In this document: positions 1 to 7,044 of the stretch, piece after piece | How the letters are laid out: each line of letters opens with the position of its first letter | Numbering within the stretch: the first letter of the stretch is position 1 | IMG/VR virus record: IMGVR_UViG_3300044796_000657 | Coordinates: 124,001-188,000 of that record | Reading direction: 5' to 3' (one strand) | Source of the DNA: a virus | DNA: 64,000 nucleotides | Notes under the pieces: generated by a model | The model's database searches: none | What the model was told of the DNA's origin: nothing | The model's input: only the letters and a program-made list of their open reading frames with translations | Position numbers and translations under genes: made by a program

Positions 1-535
1 TAGAAGCAAACTGATTGTCAGTATAAATTTCATCATTGTATTCAGGCGAAGGATATTGATCCAATGCAAACTGAATACCCAATTCTTCCGCTTCTTGTGA
101 ACTTTCGCACGCAACGTTTCGCACAAACACATCCATATCACCGTTTACCCATTTGTGAATTACGGCAATACGTGCTTTCCCCAATTTCCAACCCGCATCA
201 ACAAAGATCCCTGCCGAAATAATAGTCTGTTTATCAGTTAAGAGTGGTTCAACCTCAACCGACAGATTTTCAATGGCACGAATGATTTTTGCCGCACCTT
301 CATCGGTTTGTCTGTAGTTGTAACGAAGAAGTTCGTCAAGGAGAGTTCTTGTTGAAATTATCCTTGCTGACCGCCAGCCGGTGGGCATAAATTTGATTTC
401 GCCATCTTTGTTAACCCAAACGTTATGCTTGCCACCGGCGTGCGGAATCTGCATGTGATACGAAGTATGTACTTCAACGCTATAACCATGAGCGGTAAGA
501 AGGTCAACAACGTAATTGGCATTTATCCGGTTCAT
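1..535 (-). CDS. RNase H-like protein, C-terminus cut by window edge
   Basis: Reading the minus strand from the ATG at 535, an open frame of 178 codons runs off the window start. Its last third resembles an RNase H fold: a short strand with an aspartate (IFVDAGWKLGKARIAVIH, about residues 111-128), a helix carrying a glutamate (SSQEAEELGIQFAL), and a strand ending EIYTDNQFA, giving the D-E-D order of RNase HI active sites. The N-terminal 100 residues are not recognised. RNase H cleaves RNA in RNA/DNA hybrids; in a phage it could remove primers. There is no clear Shine-Dalgarno (SD) sequence; the start lies 10 nt after the intergenic element at 546-557. The rest of the catalytic domain is outside the window, so the assignment is tentative. 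Confidence 0.6.
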   Translation of the reverse strand, partial: MNRINANYVVDLLTAHGYSVEVHTSYHMQIPHAGGKHNVWVNKDGEIKFMPTGWRSARIISTRTLLDELLRYNYRQTDEGAAKIIRAIENLSVEVEPLLTDKQTIISAGIFVDAGWKLGKARIAVIHKWVNGDMDVFVRNVACESSQEAEELGIQFALDQYPSPEYNDEIYTDNQFAS

Positions 536-543
536 GTTATGTG

Positions 544-557
544 GGGTGTATGGTCAC
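544..557 (-). repeat. Intergenic element GTGACCATACACCC, copy 1
   Basis: Minus-strand sequence GTGACCATACACCC in the gap between the gene ending at 564 and the RNase H-like gene starting at 535. One of eight copies in the window, all in the same orientation and all within or beside leftward intergenic gaps. Function unknown. Confidence 0.75.
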
Positions 558-563
558 AGTTCC

Positions 564-812
564 CTACATTTCATCAGATTTGATAATCTTAATTTCATAC
601 TGTCCTAGCTTATCTTCGTCCATGTATGATAAGGCTAAGTAGCAATCAGCACGGGTTTTGAAACATGCCAAAGGCATATCTTCTGCCGCTTTGCCACTGA
701 CTATGTCATAACAGGGAATGACACCACTGCCCCAATTAATGTCCGTGTAGTAAGCACGATAGCCATCATCCTTTACAAGATCGGCATGACGAAGTTCAAT
801 GGCATAACGCAT
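564..812 (-). CDS. Hypothetical protein, 82 aa
   Basis: Small acidic protein beginning MRYAIELRHADL, not recognised. A good SD (GGAG, about 8 nt before the ATG) supports the start. It lies between two copies of the intergenic element, in a run of small leftward genes. Residues 18-75 look like a compact alpha/beta domain (YRAYYTDINWGSG, CYLALSYMDED), with no catalytic motif visible. Confidence 0.7.
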   Translation of the reverse strand: MRYAIELRHADLVKDDGYRAYYTDINWGSGVIPCYDIVSGKAAEDMPLACFKTRADCYLALSYMDEDKLGQYEIKIIKSDEM

Positions 813-837
813 AAGTTTGCTCCTTAATTAAACTTAT

Positions 838-851
838 GGGTGTATGGTCAC
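838..851 (-). repeat. Intergenic element GTGACCATACACCC, copy 2
   Basis: Exact copy on the minus strand, about 20 nt after the stop of the gene ending at 872 and upstream of the SD of the next gene (start 812). Confidence 0.75.
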
Positions 852-871
852 AGGTGAGGCTTCATGATATT

Positions 872-1201
872 CTATCCACAAGGATGTAAGATAATTGGAT
901 TAGCCAAACGATAGGCAAAACTTGTGTGAGGAAATCCCGTTTTTCGCATGAGTTTTGGCAATTGAACTTTATGACGAACCAAAGTACCAACTCTGAACAT
1001 TTCAAATAACGCAGCATTGGCTAAGTTCGAAATGACATCATTGGTTTTTGTTGTTCTCATCGTTCCCTTAAATTTCAAATGAAACTCATAATGAAAAACT
1101 TTTGATGAATTGGCAATTTCACCATTTTCATGTAACCATTTTACAATCCAATCATGCATTTCTTGCTTTTTAGCTTTTGCATATGCAGTTAACATTTTCA
1201 T
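872..1201 (-). CDS. Hypothetical protein, 109 aa
   Basis: Basic protein not recognised; it begins MKMLTAYAKAKKQEMHDW and holds an alpha-helical region rich in Lys and Arg. The start ATG overlaps the stop of a possible 12-codon upstream frame (ATGA arrangement at 1198-1201), suggesting translational coupling. Downstream is intergenic element copy 2. Confidence 0.65.
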   Translation of the reverse strand: MKMLTAYAKAKKQEMHDWIVKWLHENGEIANSSKVFHYEFHLKFKGTMRTTKTNDVISNLANAALFEMFRVGTLVRHKVQLPKLMRKTGFPHTSFAYRLANPIILHPCG

Positions 1202-1236
1202 TCCTGTAAAGGTGTGAGACGAATGGGATCATCCAT
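1198..1236 (-). CDS. Possible 12-codon upstream ORF
   Basis: A short frame MDDPIRLTPLQE follows a good SD (GAGG plus spacer) and ends in a TGA that overlaps the ATG of the 109-aa gene. It could be a leader peptide that couples translation, or simply a relic. No homology is claimed; the support is the SD and the ATGA overlap only. Confidence 0.3.
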   Translation of the reverse strand: MDDPIRLTPLQE

Positions 1237-1257
1237 GTTAACCTCTTGTTGAAGTGA

Positions 1258-1270
1258 GGGGTATGGTCAC
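1258..1270 (-). repeat. Intergenic element, variant copy 3
   Basis: Minus-strand GTGACCATACCCC, one base shorter than the consensus (GTGACCATACACCC lacks an A here). The TGA inside GTGACC is the stop codon of the gene ending at 1267. It is followed by a short inverted repeat (CCTC ... GAGG). Confidence 0.65.
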
Positions 1271-1488
1271 AAGTTCTTTATGATGTAGTCTTTGACGATC
1301 TGCGGGGTAACAGGATCACGAACTACTCCCCACGGCTCTAAGTTTTCGATACCAAGTTGTTGCATAGTGACGACGAAACTTTTGGTACAGGTTGGATTCC
1401 TGATTTTAACGTTGTCCTTTCCAACGAAGTAACTCCACTCTTTTTCATCAATATGAACTTTTCGGGAAAGGGGCTTGGAAGTTCGCAT
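1267..1488 (-). CDS. Hypothetical protein, 73 aa
   Basis: Small protein starting MRTSKPLSRKVHIDEKEW and ending DYIIKNL. Not recognised. The stop codon is provided by intergenic element copy 3. It sits in the same leftward transcription unit as its neighbours. Confidence 0.6.
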   Translation of the reverse strand: MRTSKPLSRKVHIDEKEWSYFVGKDNVKIRNPTCTKSFVVTMQQLGIENLEPWGVVRDPVTPQIVKDYIIKNL

Positions 1489-1523
1489 CTTAGTCTATCC
1501 TTAAGGTTGAGGTTCTGTAACTT

Positions 1524-1949
1524 TTACTCTTCCCTTGTCTTCAACCATCGCAAATATTCACGACCTATGCGAGTACTAACAAATTGTTTCCACAATCCTC
1601 GCCCATACGCATACATGAAAACATCGTAGCGAGAATACCCATGCCTACGACCAAAAATGCCAGTGAAGAAACAGAACGGATCGCTAGGAGGTGGGCAAGT
1701 AGGTTCACGATCAAGAAGAAAATCAGAACCATTCCATCGCCAATACTTCCAACCGGATATTCCACAATTAAAGTTTGGCGATATTGGCAATGGACATACA
1801 GATTTTCTGGGCTTATGCCAACCACTTAGAAACTTCCACCAAAAACACGCATACCAAGAAGGGTACAATTCAGTACCCCACTTGTTCCGCATTTTCCAAT
1901 AGTTAACAGGTGGCCAGCCAACTATGAATTTGTAGAGTTTCCAAAACAA
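1524..1949 (-). CDS. Aromatic- and proline-rich hypothetical protein
   Basis: 141 aa, unusually rich in Trp, Tyr, Phe, Pro and Cys (for example WPPVNYWKMRNKWGTELYPS near the N-terminus). No family recognised. A strong sigma-70-like promoter lies about 30 nt upstream (1976-2004), so this is probably the first gene of a leftward unit running to about 1267 and beyond. An extensive overlapping open frame on the plus strand is judged a shadow. Confidence 0.55.
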   Translation of the reverse strand: MFWKLYKFIVGWPPVNYWKMRNKWGTELYPSWYACFWWKFLSGWHKPRKSVCPLPISPNFNCGISGWKYWRWNGSDFLLDREPTCPPPSDPFCFFTGIFGRRHGYSRYDVFMYAYGRGLWKQFVSTRIGREYLRWLKTREE

Positions 1950-1975
1950 GACATAATCCTCATTGGTTGACTTTG

Positions 1976-2004
1976 ACTATATCATACGTCAAGACTCATG
2001 TCAA
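1976..2004 (-). promoter_or_regulatory. Sigma-70-type promoter
   Basis: Minus strand: perfect -35 TTGACA (1999-2004), 17-bp spacer, -10 TATAGT (1976-1981). It directly follows the terminator of the upstream gene and precedes the gene starting at 1949. Confidence 0.75.
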
Positions 2005-2005
2005 G

Positions 2006-2032
2006 AAAAAACCCTGCCTAAGCAGGGTTTTT
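2006..2032 (-). terminator. Rho-independent terminator overlapping a stop codon
   Basis: Minus strand stem AACCCTGC/GCAGGGTT with a 4-nt loop, followed by a T run. The stop codon of the gene ending at 2018 lies inside the hairpin, so termination and coding overlap. Confidence 0.75.
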
Positions 2033-2365
2033 AATCGCCTCATGAATACTCCAATACTTATCAGCATTGAAAAGAGCCTTCTCCATGTTCTTCCTACCCA
2101 CGGCATTCATTGAGTGGATTGTCCACGTTAACCTTGTAAGTGTGCCATGATATGCTTGTTCTTCAATCCACTTTGCTACATCCATTCCAGAACCGGCACC
2201 TGCCCCAAGATCATGATCCAACGAAATGAACGTACATCGTCCCTGCTTCAAATAATTGATAGCAACAGGCGCAGACTTAGCCCAAACCTCATCACCCTCA
2301 GAACCGAATTGGCTCTGAATGATGCGTTTTGTGGGATCACGTTCATCGTCTAACCAAATTTTCAT
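2018..2365 (-). CDS. Cyclic-phosphate processing receiver-like protein
   Basis: 115 aa from the ATG at 2365. The features match the small receiver-like family annotated as cyclic-phosphate processing receiver domain: N-terminal MKIWLDDERDP, a central ISLDHDLGAG, and a C-terminal WTIHSMNAVGRKNM followed by helix AL.NAD. Members are proposed to act on nucleotides or RNA ends with cyclic phosphates; this rests on family knowledge, not on sequence proof of activity. The start is chosen at ATGAAAATTTGG because it overlaps the stop of the upstream gene (ATGA); an earlier in-frame start would add six residues. Its terminator overlaps the 3' end. Confidence 0.8.
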   Translation of the reverse strand: MKIWLDDERDPTKRIIQSQFGSEGDEVWAKSAPVAINYLKQGRCTFISLDHDLGAGAGSGMDVAKWIEEQAYHGTLTRLTWTIHSMNAVGRKNMEKALFNADKYWSIHEAIKNPA

Positions 2366-2655
2366 TTCACCAACCACTCCCAAACATCATTGTCATTTGT
2401 GAATTCAACAGTTTCAATTTCGGTCGGCGTTTCCACGTTCCATTTATTCGCACTCAAAATATTATTTTTGAGCCTCAAAACACGAAATTCTCGCTTTTGA
2501 TTGGCGATAACTACCGTGCCTTTATGACTATCCGACGAGAAGAGAGACTTCAACTCTTCAAGTAAGTTGTCTTTGTCTTTTTCATCATATTCTATATGCG
2601 AAAGACGATTGCCCATTGTTTCATCTACTACACTTAACAAATTACCGTATTTCAT
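2362..2655 (-). CDS. Hypothetical protein, 97 aa
   Basis: Acidic protein of 97 residues (MKYGNLLSVVDETMGN...) with a predicted alpha/beta character. Its stop overlaps the start of the receiver-like gene and its start overlaps the end of the upstream 209-aa gene by 14 nt, which indicates tight co-translation. No family recognised. Confidence 0.65.
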   Translation of the reverse strand: MKYGNLLSVVDETMGNRLSHIEYDEKDKDNLLEELKSLFSSDSHKGTVVIANQKREFRVLRLKNNILSANKWNVETPTEIETVEFTNDNDVWEWLVK

Positions 2656-3271
2656 AATTAATCTCCACTGGAAAATCTTCGGGAATAGAAACCTTACTAT
2701 CCATTCTAAAGCTCGTAAACATACGATTTGTAATCACCTTCGTGATCTTCATATGCCTCGCATTCATTTTGCCGTACGGTGTTTGATACTCTCGTATACC
2801 CTTACGAAAATTGCCAACCCACACGATATAGGAAGCAGGAATGAGTGTCGGCCTTGCAGGAACTTGTTTGTAGGTAAAATACAACCTAAAAAACAAACCA
2901 CGGTACTTTAACGCCAAATTCATTCTATCAGTTGTTTCTTTGTCCGCTAAAACAAACTTACGTTCCCATCCACCTCCACGCCAATTCATGCTACCAATAT
3001 GACCACTTGGGGAAATGTAGCGCATCCAAGGATCTTCGCCATCACTCACAGCATCCAAACATAACGGCTCATCACTCTTGAAAGAGGAGTATGGTGGTGA
3101 AGTATACTTCAATTCCCAATTGAAAATATCACCAACCTTAATTGTATCACCGAAACCACTCAATGAAGATTTGATTTTAGGATCATTCAATCGGTGCATC
3201 TTTGTGCCGATTTGAATAGAACCAACACCCATTGCGCCAAAAGACGAAATTGCGGCAACCATACTTTTCAT
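2642..3271 (-). CDS. Hypothetical protein, 209 aa
   Basis: The N-terminal 20 residues (MVAAISSFGAMGVGSI) are hydrophobic and small-residue rich, possibly a membrane-associated segment. The remainder is a mixed, Tyr/Trp-containing domain without a recognised motif. It overlaps both neighbouring genes by a few nucleotides. Not identified. Confidence 0.65.
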   Translation of the reverse strand: MKSMVAAISSFGAMGVGSIQIGTKMHRLNDPKIKSSLSGFGDTIKVGDIFNWELKYTSPPYSSFKSDEPLCLDAVSDGEDPWMRYISPSGHIGSMNWRGGGWERKFVLADKETTDRMNLALKYRGLFFRLYFTYKQVPARPTLIPASYIVWVGNFRKGIREYQTPYGKMNARHMKITKVITNRMFTSFRMDSKVSIPEDFPVEINYEIR

Positions 3272-3480
3272 TTTTTCACCTTTTTATTAACTACCTTCTC
3301 TGCCTTTTGAATGTCTCGCATAACAAAGCCCCAATCTGACGCCAAAGCAATTGCATCTGCCTGATTTGGATCTTGTGGAAAGTTGTATTCTTGAAGTGTC
3401 CCACCAATATCAATGCTACGAGCTACACCCTCCAAAAAGGAGGGCCGAGCAAAAAATGGGTAGAAATCTAATGAGTTCAT
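3268..3480 (-). CDS. Hypothetical protein, 70 aa, apparently leaderless
   Basis: Short protein MNSLDFYPFFARPSFLEG... with a lysine-rich C-terminus. No SD precedes the ATG; instead a -10 box ends only 6 nt upstream, so the mRNA would start at or next to the ATG. Either this is a leaderless gene or the true start is internal. Confidence 0.6.
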   Translation of the reverse strand: MNSLDFYPFFARPSFLEGVARSIDIGGTLQEYNFPQDPNQADAIALASDWGFVMRDIQKAEKVVNKKVKK

Positions 3481-3486
3481 AAAGAC

Positions 3487-3514
3487 ATTATACGCTTTTT
3501 TTTGATTTTATCAA
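3487..3514 (-). promoter_or_regulatory. Sigma-70-type promoter next to a start codon
   Basis: Minus strand: -35 TTGATA (3509-3514), 16-bp spacer containing an A8 tract, perfect -10 TATAAT (3487-3492). The ATG of the 70-aa gene follows after 6 nt. Confidence 0.65.
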
Positions 3515-3515
3515 C

Positions 3516-3752
3516 TCAATCATTAACGATGAGAAGTTTGATTTGACCACCACCTTCATTCAAACCAACGTACCGCCAACCGTACGTATCTTCACCAGTG
3601 GAATCCTTATCGGTTTTAACATAACGAAACCGAATTTGCTCATTCCCCCTCTGAACATAAATAACTTGTTCAGTACGGAAGCCGGGAAGTTGAGATATTT
3701 CCACAGACCAACTGTTGCCTTCGCAAAAAAGACTTTCAAAGGGAATGGGCAT
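3516..3752 (-). CDS. Hypothetical protein, 78 aa
   Basis: Small beta-rich-looking protein (EQVIYVQRGNEQIRFRYV, YGWRYVGLNEGGGQIKLL). Not recognised. The SD is weak. It lies just upstream of the leaderless 70-aa gene, and the promoter for that gene sits in the gap. Confidence 0.6.
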   Translation of the reverse strand: MPIPFESLFCEGNSWSVEISQLPGFRTEQVIYVQRGNEQIRFRYVKTDKDSTGEDTYGWRYVGLNEGGGQIKLLIVND

Positions 3753-3769
3753 GTTAACTCTCCAAGGGG

Positions 3770-4132
3770 TTAGTACAATCTTGATTTATAGTTACCAGAA
3801 TTCACACGGCGTATGATCTTTTTGATGGTGAGTTTTTTTACTTTCTCAAATTTTGTGTAAGAACGTTCTTGTAACTTATTGAGCTCAAAACGGCCAAGCA
3901 ACCTCGTAATATCTGTTGTTTGTAAGTCTCGCCCAAGTCGCTTTCTTAAACATCCAAGACATAACTGCTGGATACAACGCCCCCGTGTCGCCTCTAGCCA
4001 GACATCACTTGGGGCATAATACAAAAACGAATTACAACAATGATACCTTTCCCCATAAAAGGAAGAATGGATGATGTGTTTCGGAGTCGGTTTTTTACAA
4101 TCGTGGCATCGAGTAACCTTTCTCTTGGCCAT
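3770..4132 (-). CDS. Zinc-finger-like hypothetical protein
   Basis: 120 aa. Paired cysteines are visible at the N-terminus (CHDCKKPTPKH, about residues 9-19) and again near residues 54-61 (CLGCLRKRLG), plus a CC at 32-33, which suggests one or two zinc-binding sites. The C-terminal third is very basic (KKLTIKKIIRRVNSGNYK), compatible with nucleic-acid binding. No named family is claimed. Confidence 0.65.
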   Translation of the reverse strand: MAKRKVTRCHDCKKPTPKHIIHSSFYGERYHCCNSFLYYAPSDVWLEATRGRCIQQLCLGCLRKRLGRDLQTTDITRLLGRFELNKLQERSYTKFEKVKKLTIKKIIRRVNSGNYKSRLY

Positions 4133-4143
4133 GACATTAACCC

Positions 4144-4455
4144 TTACACGTGAGGGGATTGGTAATAACTACGTTCGCCGAGTATGAACTTCGTGCCGTT
4201 GATAGATTCTCCCTTCAAGACCCAACGCCCATTCTTCCGCTTGGTGGCAACGTACGTCGCACCTTCAGGGTTCGGCGTGTATTCGTAGATTTGATTTTCC
4301 GTATAGGGGCCGTTGTCGTCAATTCGCTTGTATGAATCGGATTGGAGCGTAATCTCCCGGTCGCTCTTGATAGCAATGATTGTGAAAGGATAGCGGTCGG
4401 AGCCTGCCGGTTGAAAAGCACCCATACCTACTACGGGAACAATGGGGTCACTCAT
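4144..4455 (-). CDS. Hypothetical protein, 103 aa
   Basis: Starts at MSDPIVPVVGMGAF, preceded by a good SD (AGGAG). An upstream GTG start would read through the intergenic element at 4490-4503 and is rejected. Beta-rich, with a repetitive polar sequence. Not recognised. Confidence 0.65.
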   Translation of the reverse strand: MSDPIVPVVGMGAFQPAGSDRYPFTIIAIKSDREITLQSDSYKRIDDNGPYTENQIYEYTPNPEGATYVATKRKNGRWVLKGESINGTKFILGERSYYQSPHV

Positions 4456-4489
4456 AGCCAACTCCTGTTGAGGTTTATTACAACCAACA

Positions 4490-4503
4490 GGGTGTATGGT
4501 CAC
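4490..4503 (-). repeat. Intergenic element GTGACCATACACCC, copy 4
   Basis: Exact copy. Its internal TGA is the stop codon of the upstream gene (4500-4718). It is followed by an inverted repeat CCTGTTG ... CAACAGG that includes the SD region of the next gene. Confidence 0.75.
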
Positions 4504-4718
4504 TTACCCAACATCACGGCAATCGGCGCATATTGGGCATGATGGAATTGATCTTCGATAGCTTTCCGAATCACTTTATCCAATTCAACCCGCAAAGGGT
4601 CGCCAAGAGGATAACATGACATCACCCGAAAATCTTGAAGTGATTGCTCAATGACTTTCATTGCTGCATCAATCGCCGTCTTCGTCACATGGTCAAGACT
4701 GATAATCGCAATAGCCAT
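4500..4718 (-). CDS. Hypothetical protein, 72 aa
   Basis: Start chosen at MAIAIISLDHVTK because GGGAG lies 6-8 nt upstream; a start five codons earlier lacks an SD. Predicted helical. The stop codon overlaps intergenic element copy 4. Not recognised. Confidence 0.6.
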   Translation of the reverse strand: MAIAIISLDHVTKTAIDAAMKVIEQSLQDFRVMSCYPLGDPLRVELDKVIRKAIEDQFHHAQYAPIAVMLGK

Positions 4719-4772
4719 GACTATCTCCCACAATGAGAATTACCGAATGACATAAAGAATAGCATTTTATAG

Positions 4773-5582
4773 TCACTCGCCCGCTTCTGGTTGTGCTCCA
4801 AAAAACAAAACGTTAACCCGATTGGCAACCTTATTGAGAGGCGGCATATCCAAACGGACATACTCCGTTCGCTCAATTTCCAAATCCGGATTCAAGCGGG
4901 CATGATGTTTCGGAGGCAAGGATTCCAAATCAACAGCCCTTAACTTGCTGCTGAATCTTCGCCGTTGGATATAAGAACCCCGCTTGAAGAAATCGGGATA
5001 GTTGTTCCAATTAACACCCTTTTTGAAAAGCATTTCCTGTTTTTCAGAACCAGTTTTGTGCATAAGCTCGCCGTGACTGTAAAACTCTTGTGCAGCCATT
5101 GAAATTGAATTCTTCGTGGCATCAAACTCACGCCACAAAAATGCGTTCGCACCCTCTTCAAGTGTCGGCAATTGCCAAACCCGACAATCGAAAACCGGTT
5201 CCGCTGCCGTTTTTTCGGCGATGAAACTTGGAAGCAAGCGATTGAATTTGACCGAACACTTTGCCGCCAAAACACTCACCATCTTCTGGATTCGGCCATC
5301 AAAATAGATTTGACTTTCCGTAGTGCCAGAATACCATGCCAGCGTGATTTCGTCCGATTGCGTATAACCACAAACAGCATTGGTTTCCTCAACAAGATAC
5401 TTAACCGTCTCGATCATAAGATCGGACAATCGTTTGTCATAAGGCCGTTCAAGTCCGTTGGTGAACTTGGAAAACCCCTTGCCATCCAAACGGGCAACAA
5501 TTGGCAAAAGAGGCAGAAACCTTCGTCCTGCTTCCATGCCTTCCAAATACTTCATTCGGTCGCCGAAAACATCAGTTATCAC
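4773..5582 (-). CDS. Thg1-family 3'-5' polymerase (tRNA-His guanylyltransferase-like)
   Basis: 269 aa, typical length for the Thg1 superfamily. The two metal-binding blocks are present: RLDGKGFSKF (residues 31-40, Asp33) and GYTQSDEITL (72-81, Asp77-Glu78). Thg1 enzymes add nucleotides in the 3'-5' direction, either G(-1) on tRNA-His or, for Thg1-like proteins, templated repair of 5'-truncated tRNAs. A bacteriophage copy is more likely to be a Thg1-like repair enzyme, but substrate choice cannot be read from sequence. It sits alone between unknown small genes, in a window that also holds a tRNA, a tRNA-like RNA and a tmRNA. Confidence 0.88.
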   Translation of the reverse strand: MITDVFGDRMKYLEGMEAGRRFLPLLPIVARLDGKGFSKFTNGLERPYDKRLSDLMIETVKYLVEETNAVCGYTQSDEITLAWYSGTTESQIYFDGRIQKMVSVLAAKCSVKFNRLLPSFIAEKTAAEPVFDCRVWQLPTLEEGANAFLWREFDATKNSISMAAQEFYSHGELMHKTGSEKQEMLFKKGVNWNNYPDFFKRGSYIQRRRFSSKLRAVDLESLPPKHHARLNPDLEIERTEYVRLDMPPLNKVANRVNVLFFGAQPEAGE

Positions 5583-5605
5583 AAAAAATCCTCTATTTGC
5601 GAAAA

Positions 5606-5619
5606 GGGTGTATGGTCAC
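5606..5619 (-). repeat. Intergenic element GTGACCATACACCC, copy 5
   Basis: Exact copy; the TGA within it terminates the gene 5616-5855. It lies upstream of the Thg1-like gene. Confidence 0.75.
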
Positions 5620-5855
5620 TCAGGTTTGGGATCACCGAAAAGAATGGTATCAATGTAATTCTCTTGCAACCACGAAGACGGAAGATCGCCTTTTTCGCCC
5701 CTTGTAGAAACCAGTTCCAGTGTAGATTGAAAGCGTACCCCATCGGTTGCATTTTCAATGTAGTCATAGTCGCTCGCCAAAGCAGCACAAATTTGCACAA
5801 TAACGGCATCGGATGATTCCGCCAACTTCGCCTTGACTTCTTGTTTTGTTCTCAT
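5616..5855 (-). CDS. Hypothetical protein, 79 aa
   Basis: Acidic helical protein MRTKQEVKAKLAESSDAV... of unknown function. Its stop codon is supplied by intergenic element copy 5. The N-terminal 25 residues look like a short amphipathic helix pair. Confidence 0.6.
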   Translation of the reverse strand: MRTKQEVKAKLAESSDAVIVQICAALASDYDYIENATDGVRFQSTLELVSTRGEKGDLPSSWLQENYIDTILFGDPKPE

Positions 5856-5870
5856 TTTACTTCTCAGTGT

Positions 5871-6320
5871 TTACAGATAATCTAACTTAATTACAATGTG
5901 TTTGTCAACCATTAAAGACCAAGAATCCAATTGTTTCTGGATTTCCTTATCCAATGACGTTTGATCGTCTTTGGCAATATCCTTTGGAATTTTCTTGCGT
6001 AAATCTTGGCGTATTTGTCTCATGGCAACTTTGGCATCTTCACCAAGCTGCTTGACACGCTTCTTGTTTTTGTCACGAGTTTCCTCAGTGGCAACAGGAA
6101 TCGTGATACGAACAATCGTCTTCGCAGCATAAGCCGACAAGCCTTCGTGTTGAAGTTGTTTGACTATTACTGAAACGATGTCTGGATCGTAAACATGAAC
6201 GTTAATGCAGTCCCGGTCGGAAGACGAGGAACCGAGATGGGAGATGGGCGTTTTCTGTCCGTAGTATTCCACACGGATAGAGTCAACAAGGCCAACATTA
6301 ACCGTTGAACCATAAATCAT
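5871..6320 (-). CDS. Hypothetical protein, possibly frameshifted at its start
   Basis: 149 aa from the first in-frame ATG (6320). The frame stays open and coding-like for 26 further codons upstream (NDKLIQDLRSKLEKCYDHFC). That extension follows a strong SD (AAGGAG, 6401-6406) correctly spaced before an ATG at 6389-6391, but this ATG is one base out of frame. One missing G (ATGGAC instead of ATGAC) would give a single 173-174 aa protein. The visible part is basic with a coiled-coil-like stretch (VKQLGEDAKVAMRQIRQDL). Not recognised. Confidence 0.6.
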   Translation of the reverse strand: MIYGSTVNVGLVDSIRVEYYGQKTPISHLGSSSSDRDCINVHVYDPDIVSVIVKQLQHEGLSAYAAKTIVRITIPVATEETRDKNKKRVKQLGEDAKVAMRQIRQDLRKKIPKDIAKDDQTSLDKEIQKQLDSWSLMVDKHIVIKLDYL

Positions 6321-6421
6321 GCCGACCTGCGAACAGAAATGATCGTAGCATTTCTCTAATTTGGATCGCAGGTCTTGAATCAGTTTGTCATTGGAAGAAA
6401 CTCCTTATAGGGTGAACTTAT

Positions 6422-6449
6422 AGTATAGCAGAATTACAAATTATGTCAA
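6422..6449 (-). promoter_or_regulatory. Sigma-70-type promoter
   Basis: Minus strand: perfect -35 TTGACA (6444-6449), 16-bp spacer, -10 TATACT (6422-6427). The -35 box overlaps the stop region of the HNH gene; the promoter serves the gene at 5871-6320. Confidence 0.75.
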
Positions 6450-6977
6450 GTGATTTTTTGCTACTGCTTTACAAAAATCAATTAAGCTCTCTTCTGAAAA
6501 AATATTCTTCGCACAATTGGCCATATAAGAAACGATTTGAATATTATCGGGCGTATAGCCTTTGCTGGAATCACGACGATCCAAACTCGCACGATCCGAT
6601 CTTAATCCTTCGTTTGCTCTGGTTGGAAGATGGAATAATTCCCATCCTGTATACGGACATTTGCCACCTTGTTTATCCCATACATTTTTCAAATCTTGAA
6701 GTGTAATAGTAAAATCTCTATTTCTATCTTCGGCATGTCGTCTAGCCGTTTTATGCAATATTCTAAAAGGACTATATTCATCCAATCTGTTGTTCGATTT
6801 TAAATAAGGAAGACCGTAATTTATATCTCTTGGTAAATTCATAGAATTGGAAATACCACAACAATGACGAGAACAGAATTGTTTTCTTTCTAAACGAATT
6901 GAACGATTGAATTCTGCACGGCATCTTTGAAACTCTTTACCGCACTTGTCGCAAATCACATTAACTTTTGTAGTCAT
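6441..6977 (-). CDS. HNH endonuclease, homing-type
   Basis: 178 aa. The N-terminus has a zinc-finger-like pair of CxxC motifs (CDKCGKEF at 9-16; CSRHCCG at 35-41). The C-terminal half has the layout of phage HNH enzymes that cut DNA: GGKCPYTG, then ASLDRRDSSKGYTPDNIQIV, then a conserved N. Such free-standing HNH genes often spread as homing elements. It lies directly beside the tmRNA gene (3' end at 7045), which could be its insertion target; that is inference only. Confidence 0.8.
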   Translation of the reverse strand: MTTKVNVICDKCGKEFQRCRAEFNRSIRLERKQFCSRHCCGISNSMNLPRDINYGLPYLKSNNRLDEYSPFRILHKTARRHAEDRNRDFTITLQDLKNVWDKQGGKCPYTGWELFHLPTRANEGLRSDRASLDRRDSSKGYTPDNIQIVSYMANCAKNIFSEESLIDFCKAVAKNHLT

Positions 6978-7044
6978 TAAATTCTAACACCTCCATACTG
7001 ATGAAGTTATCATAGTATGGAGGTGCAGAGATTTCAAGTGGAAT

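Noticed and set aside
1357-1902. Several plus-strand open frames opposite 1267-1949
   Set aside because: They lie opposite leftward frames that have a promoter and fit the unit; no SD or family support.
5172-5816. Long plus-strand open frame opposite the Thg1 gene
   Set aside because: It is the antisense shadow of a gene with clear catalytic motifs.
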